Positions 35,022-46,326 of a stretch of DNA of 64,000 nucleotides are shown here, one piece after another. Below the pieces are notes generated by a model. That model was not told where the DNA came from and searched no databases. It saw nothing but the letters and a program-made list of their open reading frames with translations. The position numbers and the translations under genes were made by a program. Origin of the DNA: an uncultured Bariatricus sp. (lineage in GTDB: Bacteria; Bacillota; Clostridia; Lachnospirales; Lachnospiraceae); contig CAKRCD010000008.1 in the NCBI GenBank assembly GCA_934307065.1, positions 33,019 through 97,018 of the forward strand, read 5' to 3'. Numbering within the stretch: the stretch's first letter is position 1; each line of letters opens with the position of its first letter.

Positions 35022-35510
35022 CTATTTATGCACTTTTCTTGGTGCCAGCATTCGCATTCCATCTACAATGACATCATTTGGTTCAAAGATAATGCGCTTC
35101 TTCTCTCCATTTTGTATGACAATCATTTCATACTGTCTGCTATTTGTATTTCCAGAGCTGTAATCCTGTGCTTTTAATCCCTGATACATTTTCAGCTCTG
35201 CTTCGCCTCTTAATGCCATTACTTCCAAATCGTTGATTTCCATCTCAAAGACTTTCTTTCTGCGGGATTTGGACATAATCTTATCAATATCCAGATTTCC
35301 ATTGATATATAAATATTCATATTCTACATTCAGACTGCGAAATACCCATACATCCACACCAATCATAATAAGGATACCCAGAAGCCATAACGGATTTCCC
35401 AGTGTCATAACAACCACTCCCAACGTAAAGACAATCAAAATAAACTTGATTCGATTATCTTTACCGGAAGACTGTTTCTTTAATAATTGCTCTGTATATA
35501 TGTCACTCAT
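35022..35510 (-). CDS. Small membrane protein, possibly DUF6106
   Basis: Protein of 162 residues with two adjacent hydrophobic segments near the N-terminus (about 23-37 and 40-57), followed by a soluble beta-rich domain containing NVEYEYLYINGNLDIDKI and IIFEPND. I believe it matches a Lachnospiraceae family named DUF6106, but only from memory. Function unknown. It is downstream of groEL but separated by the groESL terminator. Confidence 0.75.
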   Translation of the reverse strand: MSDIYTEQLLKKQSSGKDNRIKFILIVFTLGVVVMTLGNPLWLLGILIMIGVDVWVFRSLNVEYEYLYINGNLDIDKIMSKSRRKKVFEMEINDLEVMALRGEAELKMYQGLKAQDYSSGNTNSRQYEMIVIQNGEKKRIIFEPNDVIVDGMRMLAPRKVHK

Positions 35511-35556
35511 AATAAACCTCCGAATTTAAGCTTCCTTTATCATACCACTTTTCCCA

Positions 35557-35588
35557 TAAAAAGAAAACTCCTCTTTCGAGGAGTTTTC
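35557..35588 (-). terminator. Terminator of groESL
   Basis: GAAAACTCCTC (35563-35573) pairs with GAGGAGTTTTC (35578-35588); on the minus strand it is followed by TTTTTATGG. Confidence 0.8.
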
Positions 35589-35656
35589 AATCATATCTAA
35601 ACTCATATCTAAACTATATGTTGTTGGGTCAAAAGCCTGAGACTATGATACCGGTC

Positions 35657-37590
<1,934 letters not shown>

Positions 37591-37618
37591 CGTAATTCCT
37601 CCTTAAAAGTTCAATATA

Positions 37619-37645
37619 TTAGCACTCATTCTTTTTGAGTGCTAG
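37619..37645. promoter_or_regulatory. CIRCE operator of groESL
   Basis: TTAGCACTC, nine bases, GAGTGCTAG: eight of nine arm pairs match the CIRCE inverted repeat bound by the HrcA repressor. It lies between the promoter and groES. hrcA itself is not in the window. Confidence 0.95.
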
Positions 37646-37659
37646 TAGCTGATAGATAT

Positions 37660-37688
37660 AAAATATCACTATGTATTGGATTTGTCAA
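37660..37688 (-). promoter_or_regulatory. Promoter of groESL
   Basis: On the minus strand TTGACA (37683-37688) and TATTTT (37660-37665) are 17 bases apart, just upstream of CIRCE. The -35 begins only 23 bases after the stop of the preceding gene. Confidence 0.7.
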
Positions 37689-37710
37689 CACGACTTTTTT
37701 TATTTTATAA

Positions 37711-38016
37711 TTACTTTATATTTCTTTCATAAAATCCGTTTATTATCTGCAAAACGACAATTTTCCCTGCGTGATTTCCATAACGGTCCACAATTTTTCC
37801 CACACACTGAACCTCTCCCGTCAATGTCTCAATCCGGCATTCATATATGGCATCCAGCGAAATACTGGTCATCTTTCCGGTTTCCATAAGCAGGTGAATT
37901 TGCTCTGTTTCCTTCTGGTATTCAATCACTGTACATTTATATAGGGTGGTGTCTAATTCCATTCCTTCTTTCAGACATTTTTCCATAATAATTACTGCTT
38001 TCTCTCCATCGTACAT
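37711..38016 (-). CDS. Hypothetical PilZ-like small protein
   Basis: Protein of 101 residues, predicted mostly beta-strand: LYKCTVIEYQKETEQIHLLMETG, then GEVQCVGKIVDRY. The pattern recalls the N-terminal barrel of YcgR/PilZ proteins, but the cyclic-di-GMP-binding RxxxR motif is not evident, so this is only a resemblance. It lies between the codY terminator and the groESL promoter, with GGGAG upstream of ATG 38016. Confidence 0.65.
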   Translation of the reverse strand: MYDGEKAVIIMEKCLKEGMELDTTLYKCTVIEYQKETEQIHLLMETGKMTSISLDAIYECRIETLTGEVQCVGKIVDRYGNHAGKIVVLQIINGFYERNIK

Positions 38017-38100
38017 CCTGTCACAGCTCCCTTCTCTAATTTTATCCTTTATTTATTCTATTCCGTTAAGTCATACAGTTACTTCCGGCAGATTGAAAAC

Positions 38101-38129
38101 AAGGGCATCAGATGTTTTCTGATACCCTT
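38101..38129 (-). terminator. Terminator of codY
   Basis: AAGGGCATCAGA (38101-38112) pairs with TCTGATACCCTT (38118-38129) with one mismatch; on the minus strand it is followed by GTTTTC. Confidence 0.65.
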
Positions 38130-38151
38130 TTCTTTTGTTACTTATTCCGTT

Positions 38152-38934
38152 TTATTTCATTTTTTCTTTTTTGATTTTTTCCAGTTCTTTGAACACATAA
38201 TCATTGACAACTTTGATATAGGTTCCTTTCATACCGGATGAACGGGATTCGATCACACCGGCACTTTCGAATTTGCGAAGCGCATTCACGATAACAGAAC
38301 GTGTAATTCCAACCCGGTCTGCAATCTTGCTTGCAACAAGAATGCCTTCCATACCGTCCAACTCATCAAAAATGTGGACAATTGCTTCCAGTTCAGAGAA
38401 AGAAAGTGTACTAATCGCAGACTGTACAATCTGTTCTTTTCTTGTCTCTTCTGCATTCTCTTCATTTACAGAACGGAGCATCTCCAGGCCAACAACCGTT
38501 GTTCCATACTCGCTCAGGATAATATCATCAATTTCATAATCCTTATCCTTCTTGTAAAGGAACAAAGTACCCAGTCTTTCTCCGGCAATATCTATCGGAG
38601 CTGTAATTGCCTGATATCCTTCTACAATCCCAGGAGTAAATCCTAATGTCTCCAGATTTACATTCTCTCTTGTAGAAAGAATATTAAGCAGACGCTCGTT
38701 GAGCATCTCATCAATATGTCCACCAACTTCTCCACCAAGTAATTCTTTAATTTCAGCAAATCCAGGATATGCACTTGCACCTAACACTTTTCCTTTTTTA
38801 CTGATTACCAATACGTTAGAAAGCAAAATTTCCGTAAGTACTTTACAGATATCGTTGAAAACAACTTTGCTCGAACTGTTATTGTGGAGTAACTTATTAA
38901 TTTTTCTTGTCTTGTCTAATAACTGTACACTCAT
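38152..38934 (-). CDS. codY: GTP- and branched-chain-amino-acid-sensing regulator CodY
   Basis: Global nutrient regulator of low-GC Gram-positives, 260 residues. An N-terminal GAF domain (1-155) binds isoleucine, leucine and valine. The C-terminal winged helix contains ASKIADRVGITRSVIVNALR and the SSGMKGTYIKV wing. I chose ATG 38934 (MSVQLLDKT), five bases after GGAGG; an in-frame ATG 15 bases earlier has no such site. It follows topA and dprA genes in the usual Firmicutes neighbourhood. The ilv genes in this window are natural targets. Confidence 0.97.
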   Translation of the reverse strand: MSVQLLDKTRKINKLLHNNSSSKVVFNDICKVLTEILLSNVLVISKKGKVLGASAYPGFAEIKELLGGEVGGHIDEMLNERLLNILSTRENVNLETLGFTPGIVEGYQAITAPIDIAGERLGTLFLYKKDKDYEIDDIILSEYGTTVVGLEMLRSVNEENAEETRKEQIVQSAISTLSFSELEAIVHIFDELDGMEGILVASKIADRVGITRSVIVNALRKFESAGVIESRSSGMKGTYIKVVNDYVFKELEKIKKEKMK

Positions 38935-39071
38935 TTTTACCTCCATCACATTTTGAAAAAACTATTGTCCCAATAATCCGAACAACTACAAAAATATGAA
39001 CAAAGTAATTTTATCACACAAATTTAGATAATTCAATGAATTTTTTTAATTTACTTATATTTTCAAATAAT

Positions 39072-41135
39072 TTAATTTTTTACATATCCACAGGTTTCTT
39101 TACTGCAAACAAGTTTATTTCCTTTTTCCACCATATAGCTTCCGCATTTTGGACATTTCTCGGTACTTGGCTTCTGCCATGACATGAAATCACACTCCGG
39201 ATTATTCTCACACCCATAGTATCTGCGGCCTTTTTTCGTCTTTCTGTAAACCACTTCTTTGCCGCATTTTGGGCAAGGAACACCCACTTTTTCCAGATAT
39301 GGCTTTGTGTTCTTGCATTCCGGGAATCCCGGACATGCAAGGAATTTCCCATGAGGTCCATATTTGATAACCATGTTGCGCCCACATTCTTCGCAGACAA
39401 CATCGGTCACTTCGTCTTCTATTTTTACGGCTTCTAGTTCTTTTTCTGCCTTTTCCACTGCTTCTTCCAAATCCGGATAGAAATTTCTGACAACTGTTTT
39501 CCAGTCAACCTTTCCTTCTGCCACACAGTCAAGGAGTCCTTCCATATTTGCCGTAAAATTCACATCTACGATACTTTCAAAGGAATGTTTCATCATGTTA
39601 TTGACTACTTCCCCTAATTCTGTCAGATACAGATTCTTGTTTTCCTTTGCCACATAGCGTCTTGCTATGATGGTAGAAATCGTCGGTGCATAGGTACTTG
39701 GACGTCCGATTCCCAGCTCTTCCAGTATCTTAACCAGTCCGGCCTCCGTGTAATGTGCAGGTGGCTTTGTAAAATGCTGCTGATAATCGAAAGATTCTTT
39801 TTCCAGTACGGATGACGTATCCAGACTCTTTACCAGAACATTTGCCTTCTCTTTTTCTTCATCTGCATCTACATATACCTGACGGAAGCCTTCAAATATA
39901 ATCTTGGAAGCTGCCACATGGAAACGGTAATCCCCGGCTCCGATTTTCACGGAAGTTGTCTCATATTTTGCAGCCTGCATTCTGCTTGCCACAAATCGTT
40001 TCCAGATAAGCTGATACAAACGAAACTGGTCTCTGCTCAGAGAATCCTTTACAGATGCCGGTGTTCTCGTTACATCCGACGGACGGATTGCTTCGTGGGC
40101 ATCCTGAATATTCTTACCGTCATTCTTTGGTTTCGGCTGTCCCTCACCCACATATTCTTCACCATAGGTCTTTCCGATATACTCTCTTGCATACTGATCA
40201 GCCTCATCTGAAATACGCGTAGAGTCTGTACGAAGATAGGTGATGAGACCAACGGTTCCATTTCCCTTAATATCAATTCCTTCATATAATTGCTGTGCAA
40301 TCCGCATGGTTTTGGATGTTGCAAAATTCAGTGCCTTTGATGCTTCCTGCTGCAAGGTACTGGTGGTAAACGGAAGAGGTGCTTTTCTTGTCCGCTCTCC
40401 ACGCTTCACATCCAGAATCTGATACGCTTTACCTTCCAGATTTTTCAGAATTTCCTGCATTTCTTCTTCATTATGAATGGTAATCTTCTCGTCTTTCGTA
40501 CCATCGAACTTCGCAGTCAGGAGTTTCTTTTCTCCCTGTACATGAAGATTTACATCAAAAGACCAGTATTCTTCCGGGATAAATGCGTTAATTTCTTCTT
40601 CCCGGTCTGCAATAATACGAAGTGCCACCGACTGCACACGACCTGCACTTAATCCTCTTTTTACCTTCTTCCAGAGCAGTGGACTGATTTTATATCCTAC
40701 GATTCGGTCCAGAATTCTTCTCGCCTGCTGCGCATTTACCAGATTCATGTCAATTTCTCTGGCATTCTTCAGGGATGCCTTGACCGCACTCTTGGTAATC
40801 TCATTAAAACTGATACGATATACCTTCTTATCCTCAAGCTTAAGTGCTTTCATCAAATGCCAGGAAATTGCTTCTCCCTCGCGGTCAGGGTCAGTTGCCA
40901 GATACACTTTGTCTGCTTTTTTTACTTCCTTTCGCAGATTTGCCAATAATTCCCCTTTCCCACGAATCGTAATATATTTCGGTTCGTAATCATTTTCCGG
41001 GTCTACACCCAGCTGACTCTTAGGCAAATCCCGGACATGTCCCTGCGAAGCGATTACTGTATAATTACTTCCGAGAAATTTCTTCACAGTCTTCACTTTT
41101 GTAGGTGATTCCACGATTACAAGATAGTGTGCCAT
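39072..41135 (-). CDS. topA: DNA topoisomerase I
   Basis: Type IA topoisomerase that relaxes negative supercoils, 687 residues. The TOPRIM domain is at the N-terminus (VIVESPTKVKT; DPDREGEAIS), and the active-site tyrosine lies in TYLRTDSTR. Three C-terminal four-cysteine zinc fingers end the protein (CEECG...C, CPKCG...C, CPKCG...C). I chose ATG 41135 (MAHYLVIVES), with GGAGGG six bases upstream. codY follows. Confidence 0.97.
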   Translation of the reverse strand: MAHYLVIVESPTKVKTVKKFLGSNYTVIASQGHVRDLPKSQLGVDPENDYEPKYITIRGKGELLANLRKEVKKADKVYLATDPDREGEAISWHLMKALKLEDKKVYRISFNEITKSAVKASLKNAREIDMNLVNAQQARRILDRIVGYKISPLLWKKVKRGLSAGRVQSVALRIIADREEEINAFIPEEYWSFDVNLHVQGEKKLLTAKFDGTKDEKITIHNEEEMQEILKNLEGKAYQILDVKRGERTRKAPLPFTTSTLQQEASKALNFATSKTMRIAQQLYEGIDIKGNGTVGLITYLRTDSTRISDEADQYAREYIGKTYGEEYVGEGQPKPKNDGKNIQDAHEAIRPSDVTRTPASVKDSLSRDQFRLYQLIWKRFVASRMQAAKYETTSVKIGAGDYRFHVAASKIIFEGFRQVYVDADEEKEKANVLVKSLDTSSVLEKESFDYQQHFTKPPAHYTEAGLVKILEELGIGRPSTYAPTISTIIARRYVAKENKNLYLTELGEVVNNMMKHSFESIVDVNFTANMEGLLDCVAEGKVDWKTVVRNFYPDLEEAVEKAEKELEAVKIEDEVTDVVCEECGRNMVIKYGPHGKFLACPGFPECKNTKPYLEKVGVPCPKCGKEVVYRKTKKGRRYYGCENNPECDFMSWQKPSTEKCPKCGSYMVEKGNKLVCSKETCGYVKN

Positions 41136-41393
41136 GTTTTTCCCTCCATCAAATTTCATCTATTTCAAATAAAAGCAAATAATCTTTTTACCATTTTTCT
41201 AATTCTTTTTGTCTGCCCCGTTCAGATACAGACCGACTAAACTATACAATATATTTTTCTTTCTTTCAAGCACTTTTTTATTTTGCTCTCCTTTTTTTGC
41301 ATTTTCTTTTTTCGCACACAAACTGTATATACAATTCAAGAAGAGGAATAAAAATGTACCCTCGCATCTTTCAATGTTCAATAAACAAAGGAA

Positions 41394-41435
41394 CTCCATA
41401 TATTGAACATCCTTTCCTATACTCAATATATGGAG
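41394..41435 (-). terminator. Terminator after dprA
   Basis: CTCCATATATTGA (41394-41406) pairs perfectly with TCAATATATGGAG (41423-41435). On the minus strand TTCCTTTGTTTATT follows. The 41136-41457 gap otherwise holds the topA promoter region and no gene. Confidence 0.65.
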
Positions 41436-41457
41436 CTTTTCCAGACTCATGTATGTT

Positions 41458-42597
41458 TTATTTATTTCGGACAAAATAGTCCTTAGACACTTCCTTTATC
41501 ATTCCTTTTAATTCTAAAGAAACCAGGATTCCTGCCAGTTCCTGTGGCAGGAATCCCGTTTTCTGTAAGAGTTCTTCTCTGCTTTTTGGTATGTAATCCA
41601 ATTGCTCATACAGACCTTTTTCCCGCTTCTCTAACATAGCGTATTCATTTTCCTCTTTCTTACGTGCATTTTTCTTTCCGGCAAACTGTAAATGCAATTC
41701 TTCCAATAAATCATCTTCATCGATTAAAATTCCTGCACCTTGGCGTATCAGATAATGACATCCCCGGCTCAGACCGCTGTCTGCATTTCCCGGAAGTGCA
41801 TACACATCCTTTCCCTGTTCCAGCGCCATATCTGCTGTAATTAAAGAACCACTCTTTTCCTTCGCTTCCATCACCAGAACTACATCGGCAAGTCCGCTTA
41901 AAATCCGGTTTCGGGCAGGAAAATTAGACGCAAAAGGCGCTGTTCCCGGTGGATATTCGCTGATCAGACCTCCGTCTGTCTGAATATCTTTATAAAGTCC
42001 ACGGTGTTCTCTTGGATAACAGATATCCACTCCACACCCAAGTACTGCAAAAGTTGTACCTCCTGCATTTAATGCGCCCCGGTGTGCTGCACCGTCAATT
42101 CCTCTTGCCATTCCACTGATAATCTGTGCTCCACACTCCGCCAGCTTTTCAGCGAAACGCAAAGTCATAATTTCTCCGTAGTGACTGCAGTTTCTTGCTC
42201 CCACTATAGCAACGGACAGGGTCTCTTCTTTCGGCAGCTTTCCCTTCATCACAAGTCCAAATGGCATTCCTTTTAATTTCTTCAATCTGTCCGGGTATTC
42301 CGAATCAAATCTGGTAACGATACGAACTCCTCTCTCCTGCTGCTTTTCGTATTCCCATTTCCAGTCTTTTTCCGTTCTGCTTTCTTTGAGGTTCTTCCTT
42401 TCTTCCTCCGTCAGCCATTTTCCAACATCTGTCTTTTCTATCATCTCTTCTATATAAAAGAAATCTTTTCCTGTCAGTCCTTGTTCCCCAAGCAGGATTT
42501 TCTTCCGGTTTGATATGCCGCGTGTGCAAAACCACCAGTAATCATACCATTTTTCTTTTATCCCCTCTTCTATTTTGTTCTCTGTCCCGTTCTCCAT
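41458..42597 (-). CDS. dprA: DNA-processing protein DprA
   Basis: RecA loader for incoming single-stranded DNA in natural transformation, 379 residues. A SAM/HhH-like N-terminus is followed by the Rossmann-like domain (VAIVGARNCSHYG, GMARGIDGAAH, AVLGCGVDICYP) and a C-terminal winged-helix domain. It starts one base after the comM stop and lies upstream of topA, a common Firmicutes order. Confidence 0.96.
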   Translation of the reverse strand: MENGTENKIEEGIKEKWYDYWWFCTRGISNRKKILLGEQGLTGKDFFYIEEMIEKTDVGKWLTEEERKNLKESRTEKDWKWEYEKQQERGVRIVTRFDSEYPDRLKKLKGMPFGLVMKGKLPKEETLSVAIVGARNCSHYGEIMTLRFAEKLAECGAQIISGMARGIDGAAHRGALNAGGTTFAVLGCGVDICYPREHRGLYKDIQTDGGLISEYPPGTAPFASNFPARNRILSGLADVVLVMEAKEKSGSLITADMALEQGKDVYALPGNADSGLSRGCHYLIRQGAGILIDEDDLLEELHLQFAGKKNARKKEENEYAMLEKREKGLYEQLDYIPKSREELLQKTGFLPQELAGILVSLELKGMIKEVSKDYFVRNK

Positions 42598-42598
42598 C

Positions 42599-44125
42599 CT
42601 ATTTCGCTCCCCAGTATTTTGCGTCTATCATGCGATACCCGATTGCCTCCGCAATATGCGCTTCACTAATCTGGTCAGCTTCTTCCAAATCCGCTATAGT
42701 TCTGGCTACTTTCAAAATTTTATGATAGCTTCTTGCTGTCAGATGTAAGGTTTCATATGCCTGCCGCATCATCCTCTCGCCAGATAAATTCAGTGCACAA
42801 TACTCCCGTACTTCTTCCGGCTTCATCTGTGCATTGGTCTTTGTCCGGGTTCCACAAAACCTTTCCTTTTGTCTCTGTCTCGATATGGTTACCAGGTGGC
42901 GCATCTGCGCAGAAGTCGTTCCTGTCTGAACTTTCGTCAAATCTTCATATCGCACCTTAGGTGCCTCCACACAAAGGTCCATTCTGTCCAAAAGAGGGCG
43001 GCTGATTTTTCCGATATATCCCTGAATCTGGGCAGGACTGCAATAGCACTCTTTTCCAGGATAATTTCCGCACATACAGGGATTGGTAGCACCAATCAGC
43101 ATAAAGTCTGCCGGAAAAACATAAGCTCCGTGTCCCCTCACAATACGGACACATTTTTCCTCTAAAGGCTGTCGCAGACCTTCTAAAACATTTTTACGAA
43201 ATTCAGCAAGTTCATCCAGAAACAACACTCCGCCATGTGCCAGTGTAATTTCTCCGGGTCTTGGATAACTGCCACCACCAAGCAGTGCTGCTCTGGTAAT
43301 GGTATGATGAACTTCACGAAAAGGTCTTCTTGTAATCAATGGATTGTCCTTCTGTAACTGTCCCACGGCACTGTAAATCTTGGTCAGCTCCATGCTTTCT
43401 TCCCAGGTAAGTTCCGGTAAAATCGTAGGAATCCGCTTTGCCATCATGGTTTTTCCGGCTCCCGGTGGGCCAATATACAACAGGTTATGGTTCCCTGCAA
43501 CTGCCACCAAGGTTGCCCGTTTTATACCCTCCTGACCCTGAATTTCTCCGTAATCCACATCCGCTTCTATGAAATCTTTCTCTGCATTTTCCTCCTCTGT
43601 ACCAGTGATTTCTTTTCCTTTAAGCCACTCACACACCTCTGTCAGATGTGCTGTTCCTATGGTCTGAATCTCCCGGTTTAATCTGCCTTCCCGCTCATTT
43701 TGTTTTGGCAGCACTACATATTTCAAATGGTGTTTTTCAGCCGCACATGTTACGGACAAAATTCCATCCACCGGACGGATTTCGCCATTTAATCCCAGTT
43801 CTCCGATAAAAAGTGTCTCCTGCAAACGTTTCACCGGAATCACTCCAAGAGCTGCAAGAATGGCAACTGCAATCGGCAGGTCAAATGCAGTTCCCCTCTT
43901 TCTCACATTTGCCGGGGATAGATTTACTACAATGCGTTTTGGCGGAATGGTATACCCGGCATTTCGGATGGCTGTCCGTACCCGTTCTGAAGCCTCTTTT
44001 ACTTCCGACGAAAGATAACCAACCATCAAAAATACAGGCAGTCCATTACTCACATCTGCCTCTACACGCACCATTTCTGTCTGCAGTCCCTGTGCCCCTG
44101 CTGTCATTACTGTAAAATAACTCAT
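42599..44125 (-). CDS. comM: YifB/ComM family Mg-chelatase-like AAA+ ATPase
   Basis: AAA+ helicase related to ComM, which promotes branch migration during transformation in some bacteria. The protein has 508 residues: an N-terminal Lon-like S5 domain (to about 165), Walker A GPPGAGKT, Walker B VLFLDELAEF and a C-terminal Mg-chelatase domain. I chose ATG 44125 (MSYFTVMTAG) because AAAGGAG lies eight bases upstream. It is co-transcribed with dprA, consistent with a shared role in processing DNA. Confidence 0.93.
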   Translation of the reverse strand: MSYFTVMTAGAQGLQTEMVRVEADVSNGLPVFLMVGYLSSEVKEASERVRTAIRNAGYTIPPKRIVVNLSPANVRKRGTAFDLPIAVAILAALGVIPVKRLQETLFIGELGLNGEIRPVDGILSVTCAAEKHHLKYVVLPKQNEREGRLNREIQTIGTAHLTEVCEWLKGKEITGTEEENAEKDFIEADVDYGEIQGQEGIKRATLVAVAGNHNLLYIGPPGAGKTMMAKRIPTILPELTWEESMELTKIYSAVGQLQKDNPLITRRPFREVHHTITRAALLGGGSYPRPGEITLAHGGVLFLDELAEFRKNVLEGLRQPLEEKCVRIVRGHGAYVFPADFMLIGATNPCMCGNYPGKECYCSPAQIQGYIGKISRPLLDRMDLCVEAPKVRYEDLTKVQTGTTSAQMRHLVTISRQRQKERFCGTRTKTNAQMKPEEVREYCALNLSGERMMRQAYETLHLTARSYHKILKVARTIADLEEADQISEAHIAEAIGYRMIDAKYWGAK

Positions 44126-44326
44126 AATCTTTCTCCTTTGCCTTTCCCGCAAAAGCCCAGATTATATTCCCTGTAAAATTATTTTTCTTAAATATTTCCT
44201 GATAAACTTGATGAATCATCTATTTGATTTGCTAAAAGAAAACCGAATCTTTTAGAGCATTAGAAGATAGCTTCTATCATAGACGCACGGACGGTATTTG
44301 TCAATGATTCTTCCATGTGGAAAAGC

Positions 44327-44353
44327 ACAATTTTTTATTCCGCCACATACAGT
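44327..44353 (+). promoter_or_regulatory. Candidate sigma-E-type promoter of sigK
   Basis: CATACAGT (44346-44353) matches the sigma-E -10 consensus CATACAnT, with a weak -35 (ACAATT, 44327-44332) 13 bases upstream. sigK is transcribed by sigma-E in known spore formers. Found by eye. Confidence 0.4.
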
Positions 44354-44381
44354 ATATTAATTTCATTCTGAGGTGTTTTCC

Positions 44382-45005
44382 TTGAAATCATTTCCTCCGC
44401 CCCTTACTGCGGAAGAAGAACGTTATTATATGCAACAATATACCCAGGGAAGTATGGAGGCCAGAAACATTCTGATTGAACGAAATCTGCGTCTCGTCAC
44501 CCATATCATAAAAAAATATCAACATCTGGAAGAGGAACCGGAGGATTTAATCTCCATTGGATGCATCGGATTAATCAAAGCCATCACAACTTTTAATTCC
44601 GGGAAAAACACCCGTCTTGCCACCTACGCCTGCCGTTGTATTGAAAATGAAATTCTGATGATGCTCCGCACCAAAAAGAAAACCAGCAGGGAGACCTCCC
44701 TTTATGAGCCAATCGGAACAGACCGCGAGGGAAACGAAATCCAGCTCTACGACATTATCGAATCAGAAACAGAAGATGCCTTTACCACACTTCAACGCAA
44801 AGAAAACAGCATCCGTTTATATCGTACCATGGAGCAGATACTTTCTTCCAGAGAACGGCAGGTACTGAAAATGCGTTACGGGCTAAATGGGCTGCAATCC
44901 TATACCCAGAAAGAAATCGCAGAAAATCTTGGAATTTCCCGTTCTTATGTCTCCCGGATTGAAAAAAAGGCCATCGAAAAACTCCGGCCTTTTCTTCTCA
45001 TGTAA
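44382..45005 (+). CDS. sigK: RNA polymerase sporulation sigma factor sigma-K
   Basis: Late mother-cell sigma factor, 207 residues. Region 2 includes NLRLVTHIIKKY and EDLISIGCIGLIKA, and region 4 ends with a helix-turn-helix (TQKEIAENLGISRSYVSRIEKKA). FPPPLTAEEE near the start fits SigK rather than SigE. I chose TTG 44382, six bases after TGAGGTG; a GTG at 44373 lies inside that site. The gene is continuous, with no skin-like prophage interruption. Confidence 0.87.
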   Translation: MKSFPPPLTAEEERYYMQQYTQGSMEARNILIERNLRLVTHIIKKYQHLEEEPEDLISIGCIGLIKAITTFNSGKNTRLATYACRCIENEILMMLRTKKKTSRETSLYEPIGTDREGNEIQLYDIIESETEDAFTTLQRKENSIRLYRTMEQILSSRERQVLKMRYGLNGLQSYTQKEIAENLGISRSYVSRIEKKAIEKLRPFLLM

Positions 45006-45039
45006 ATTTGATAAGGAGGACTTTCGTCCTCCTTTCACA

Positions 45040-46275
45040 TTACGCCATCTCAGGTTCTTTCCGGCGTAAAATATCATATTTTTCTGCCATCTGTGATAAT
45101 TTCACATACAGCTCCTGTTTTGGATGAGGTGCACTTTCCTGTTCCTCCCCCTCTGCATTTACAATCTTCTCTACCGTGACAAGAATATTATCTCCGTTCG
45201 GCTTCATAATCTCAATTTCTTCTCCTACAGAGAACTTATTGCGCTGTTCAATCCGAACCATACCGTCTTTGCATTCTTCCACAATTCCCAGATATGTGTA
45301 CTCTTTAATATAGGTATTGCTGTCATAAATCTGGGCTTCCTCACTTGGTTTTCCGAAGAAGAAACCGGTTGTAAACTGCCGGTAAGTGCAATTGGAAATC
45401 TGTTCCAGATACCACGGCATATTTTTCTTATAAAGTTCCGGGTCTTCCAGATAATCGTCAATTGCCTTGCGATAAGTTCTGGCAACCGTTGCCACATATA
45501 AAGCGGTCTTCATTCTGCCTTCCACTTTCAGGCTGTCGATTCCGGCATCAATAATTTCCGGTATATGCTCAATCATGCACAAATCCTTGGAATTGAAAAT
45601 GTAAGTGCCTCGCTCATTTTCGTAAACCGGCATATATTCTCCCGGCCTTGTTTCTTCTACCACTGCGTACTTCCATCTGCATGGATGGGTGCATGCTCCA
45701 TGGTTCGCATCCCGCCCGGTAAAATAGTTACTGAGCAGACATCTTCCCGAATAAGAAATGCACATGGCGCCGTGGACAAAAGTCTCTATTTCCAAATCGT
45801 CCGGTATATGCGCGCGGATTTCTTTGATTTCACGCAAAGAAAGTTCTCTGGCAGACACCACCCTGCTTGCCCCTTGATGATACCAGAACATATAAGTTGC
45901 GTAATTGGTGTTATTCGCCTGGGTACTGATATGGCGCTCGATTTCCGGGCAGACTTCTTTTGCAATTTCAAACACACCCGGGTCTGCGATAATCAGTGCA
46001 TCTGGTTTGATTTCTTTTAATTCTTCAAAATATTTCCGCACGCCTTCCAAATCATAGTTATGTGCAAGAATATTTGCTGTGACATATACTTTTACATCAT
46101 GTTCGTGGGCAAATGCAATTCCTTCTTTCATGTCTTCCATAGAGAAGTTCTTTGCCTTTGCACGAAGTCCGAAGGCTTCTCCGCCAATATAGACAGCATC
46201 TGCTCCAAACACAACTGCTGTTTTTAATACTTCCAGGCTGCTTGCCGGAATCAGTAATTCAGGATGTCTCGCCAT
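45040..46275 (-). CDS. trhP: U32 peptidase-family tRNA hydroxylation protein
   Basis: Member of peptidase family U32, 411 residues, now known to act in prephenate-dependent tRNA U34 hydroxylation (TrhP/YrrO type). The U32 signature region ETFVHGAMCISYSGRC is present, with later cysteines in HGACTHPCRW as iron-sulfur ligand candidates. The C-terminus is a beta-barrel. The neighbouring upstream gene encodes TrmR, the next enzyme of the pathway. Confidence 0.88.
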   Translation of the reverse strand: MARHPELLIPASSLEVLKTAVVFGADAVYIGGEAFGLRAKAKNFSMEDMKEGIAFAHEHDVKVYVTANILAHNYDLEGVRKYFEELKEIKPDALIIADPGVFEIAKEVCPEIERHISTQANNTNYATYMFWYHQGASRVVSARELSLREIKEIRAHIPDDLEIETFVHGAMCISYSGRCLLSNYFTGRDANHGACTHPCRWKYAVVEETRPGEYMPVYENERGTYIFNSKDLCMIEHIPEIIDAGIDSLKVEGRMKTALYVATVARTYRKAIDDYLEDPELYKKNMPWYLEQISNCTYRQFTTGFFFGKPSEEAQIYDSNTYIKEYTYLGIVEECKDGMVRIEQRNKFSVGEEIEIMKPNGDNILVTVEKIVNAEGEEQESAPHPKQELYVKLSQMAEKYDILRRKEPEMA

Positions 46276-46326
46276 TGTTCTCCCTTTCTTTTCTTCTATC
46301 TTATTACTTTTATCAATATATCACTG

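Noticed and set aside
41199..41474. Minus-strand 91-codon ORF between topA and dprA
   Set aside because: It overlaps the end of dprA and contains the dprA terminator hairpin. It is lysine-rich because the region is AT-rich.
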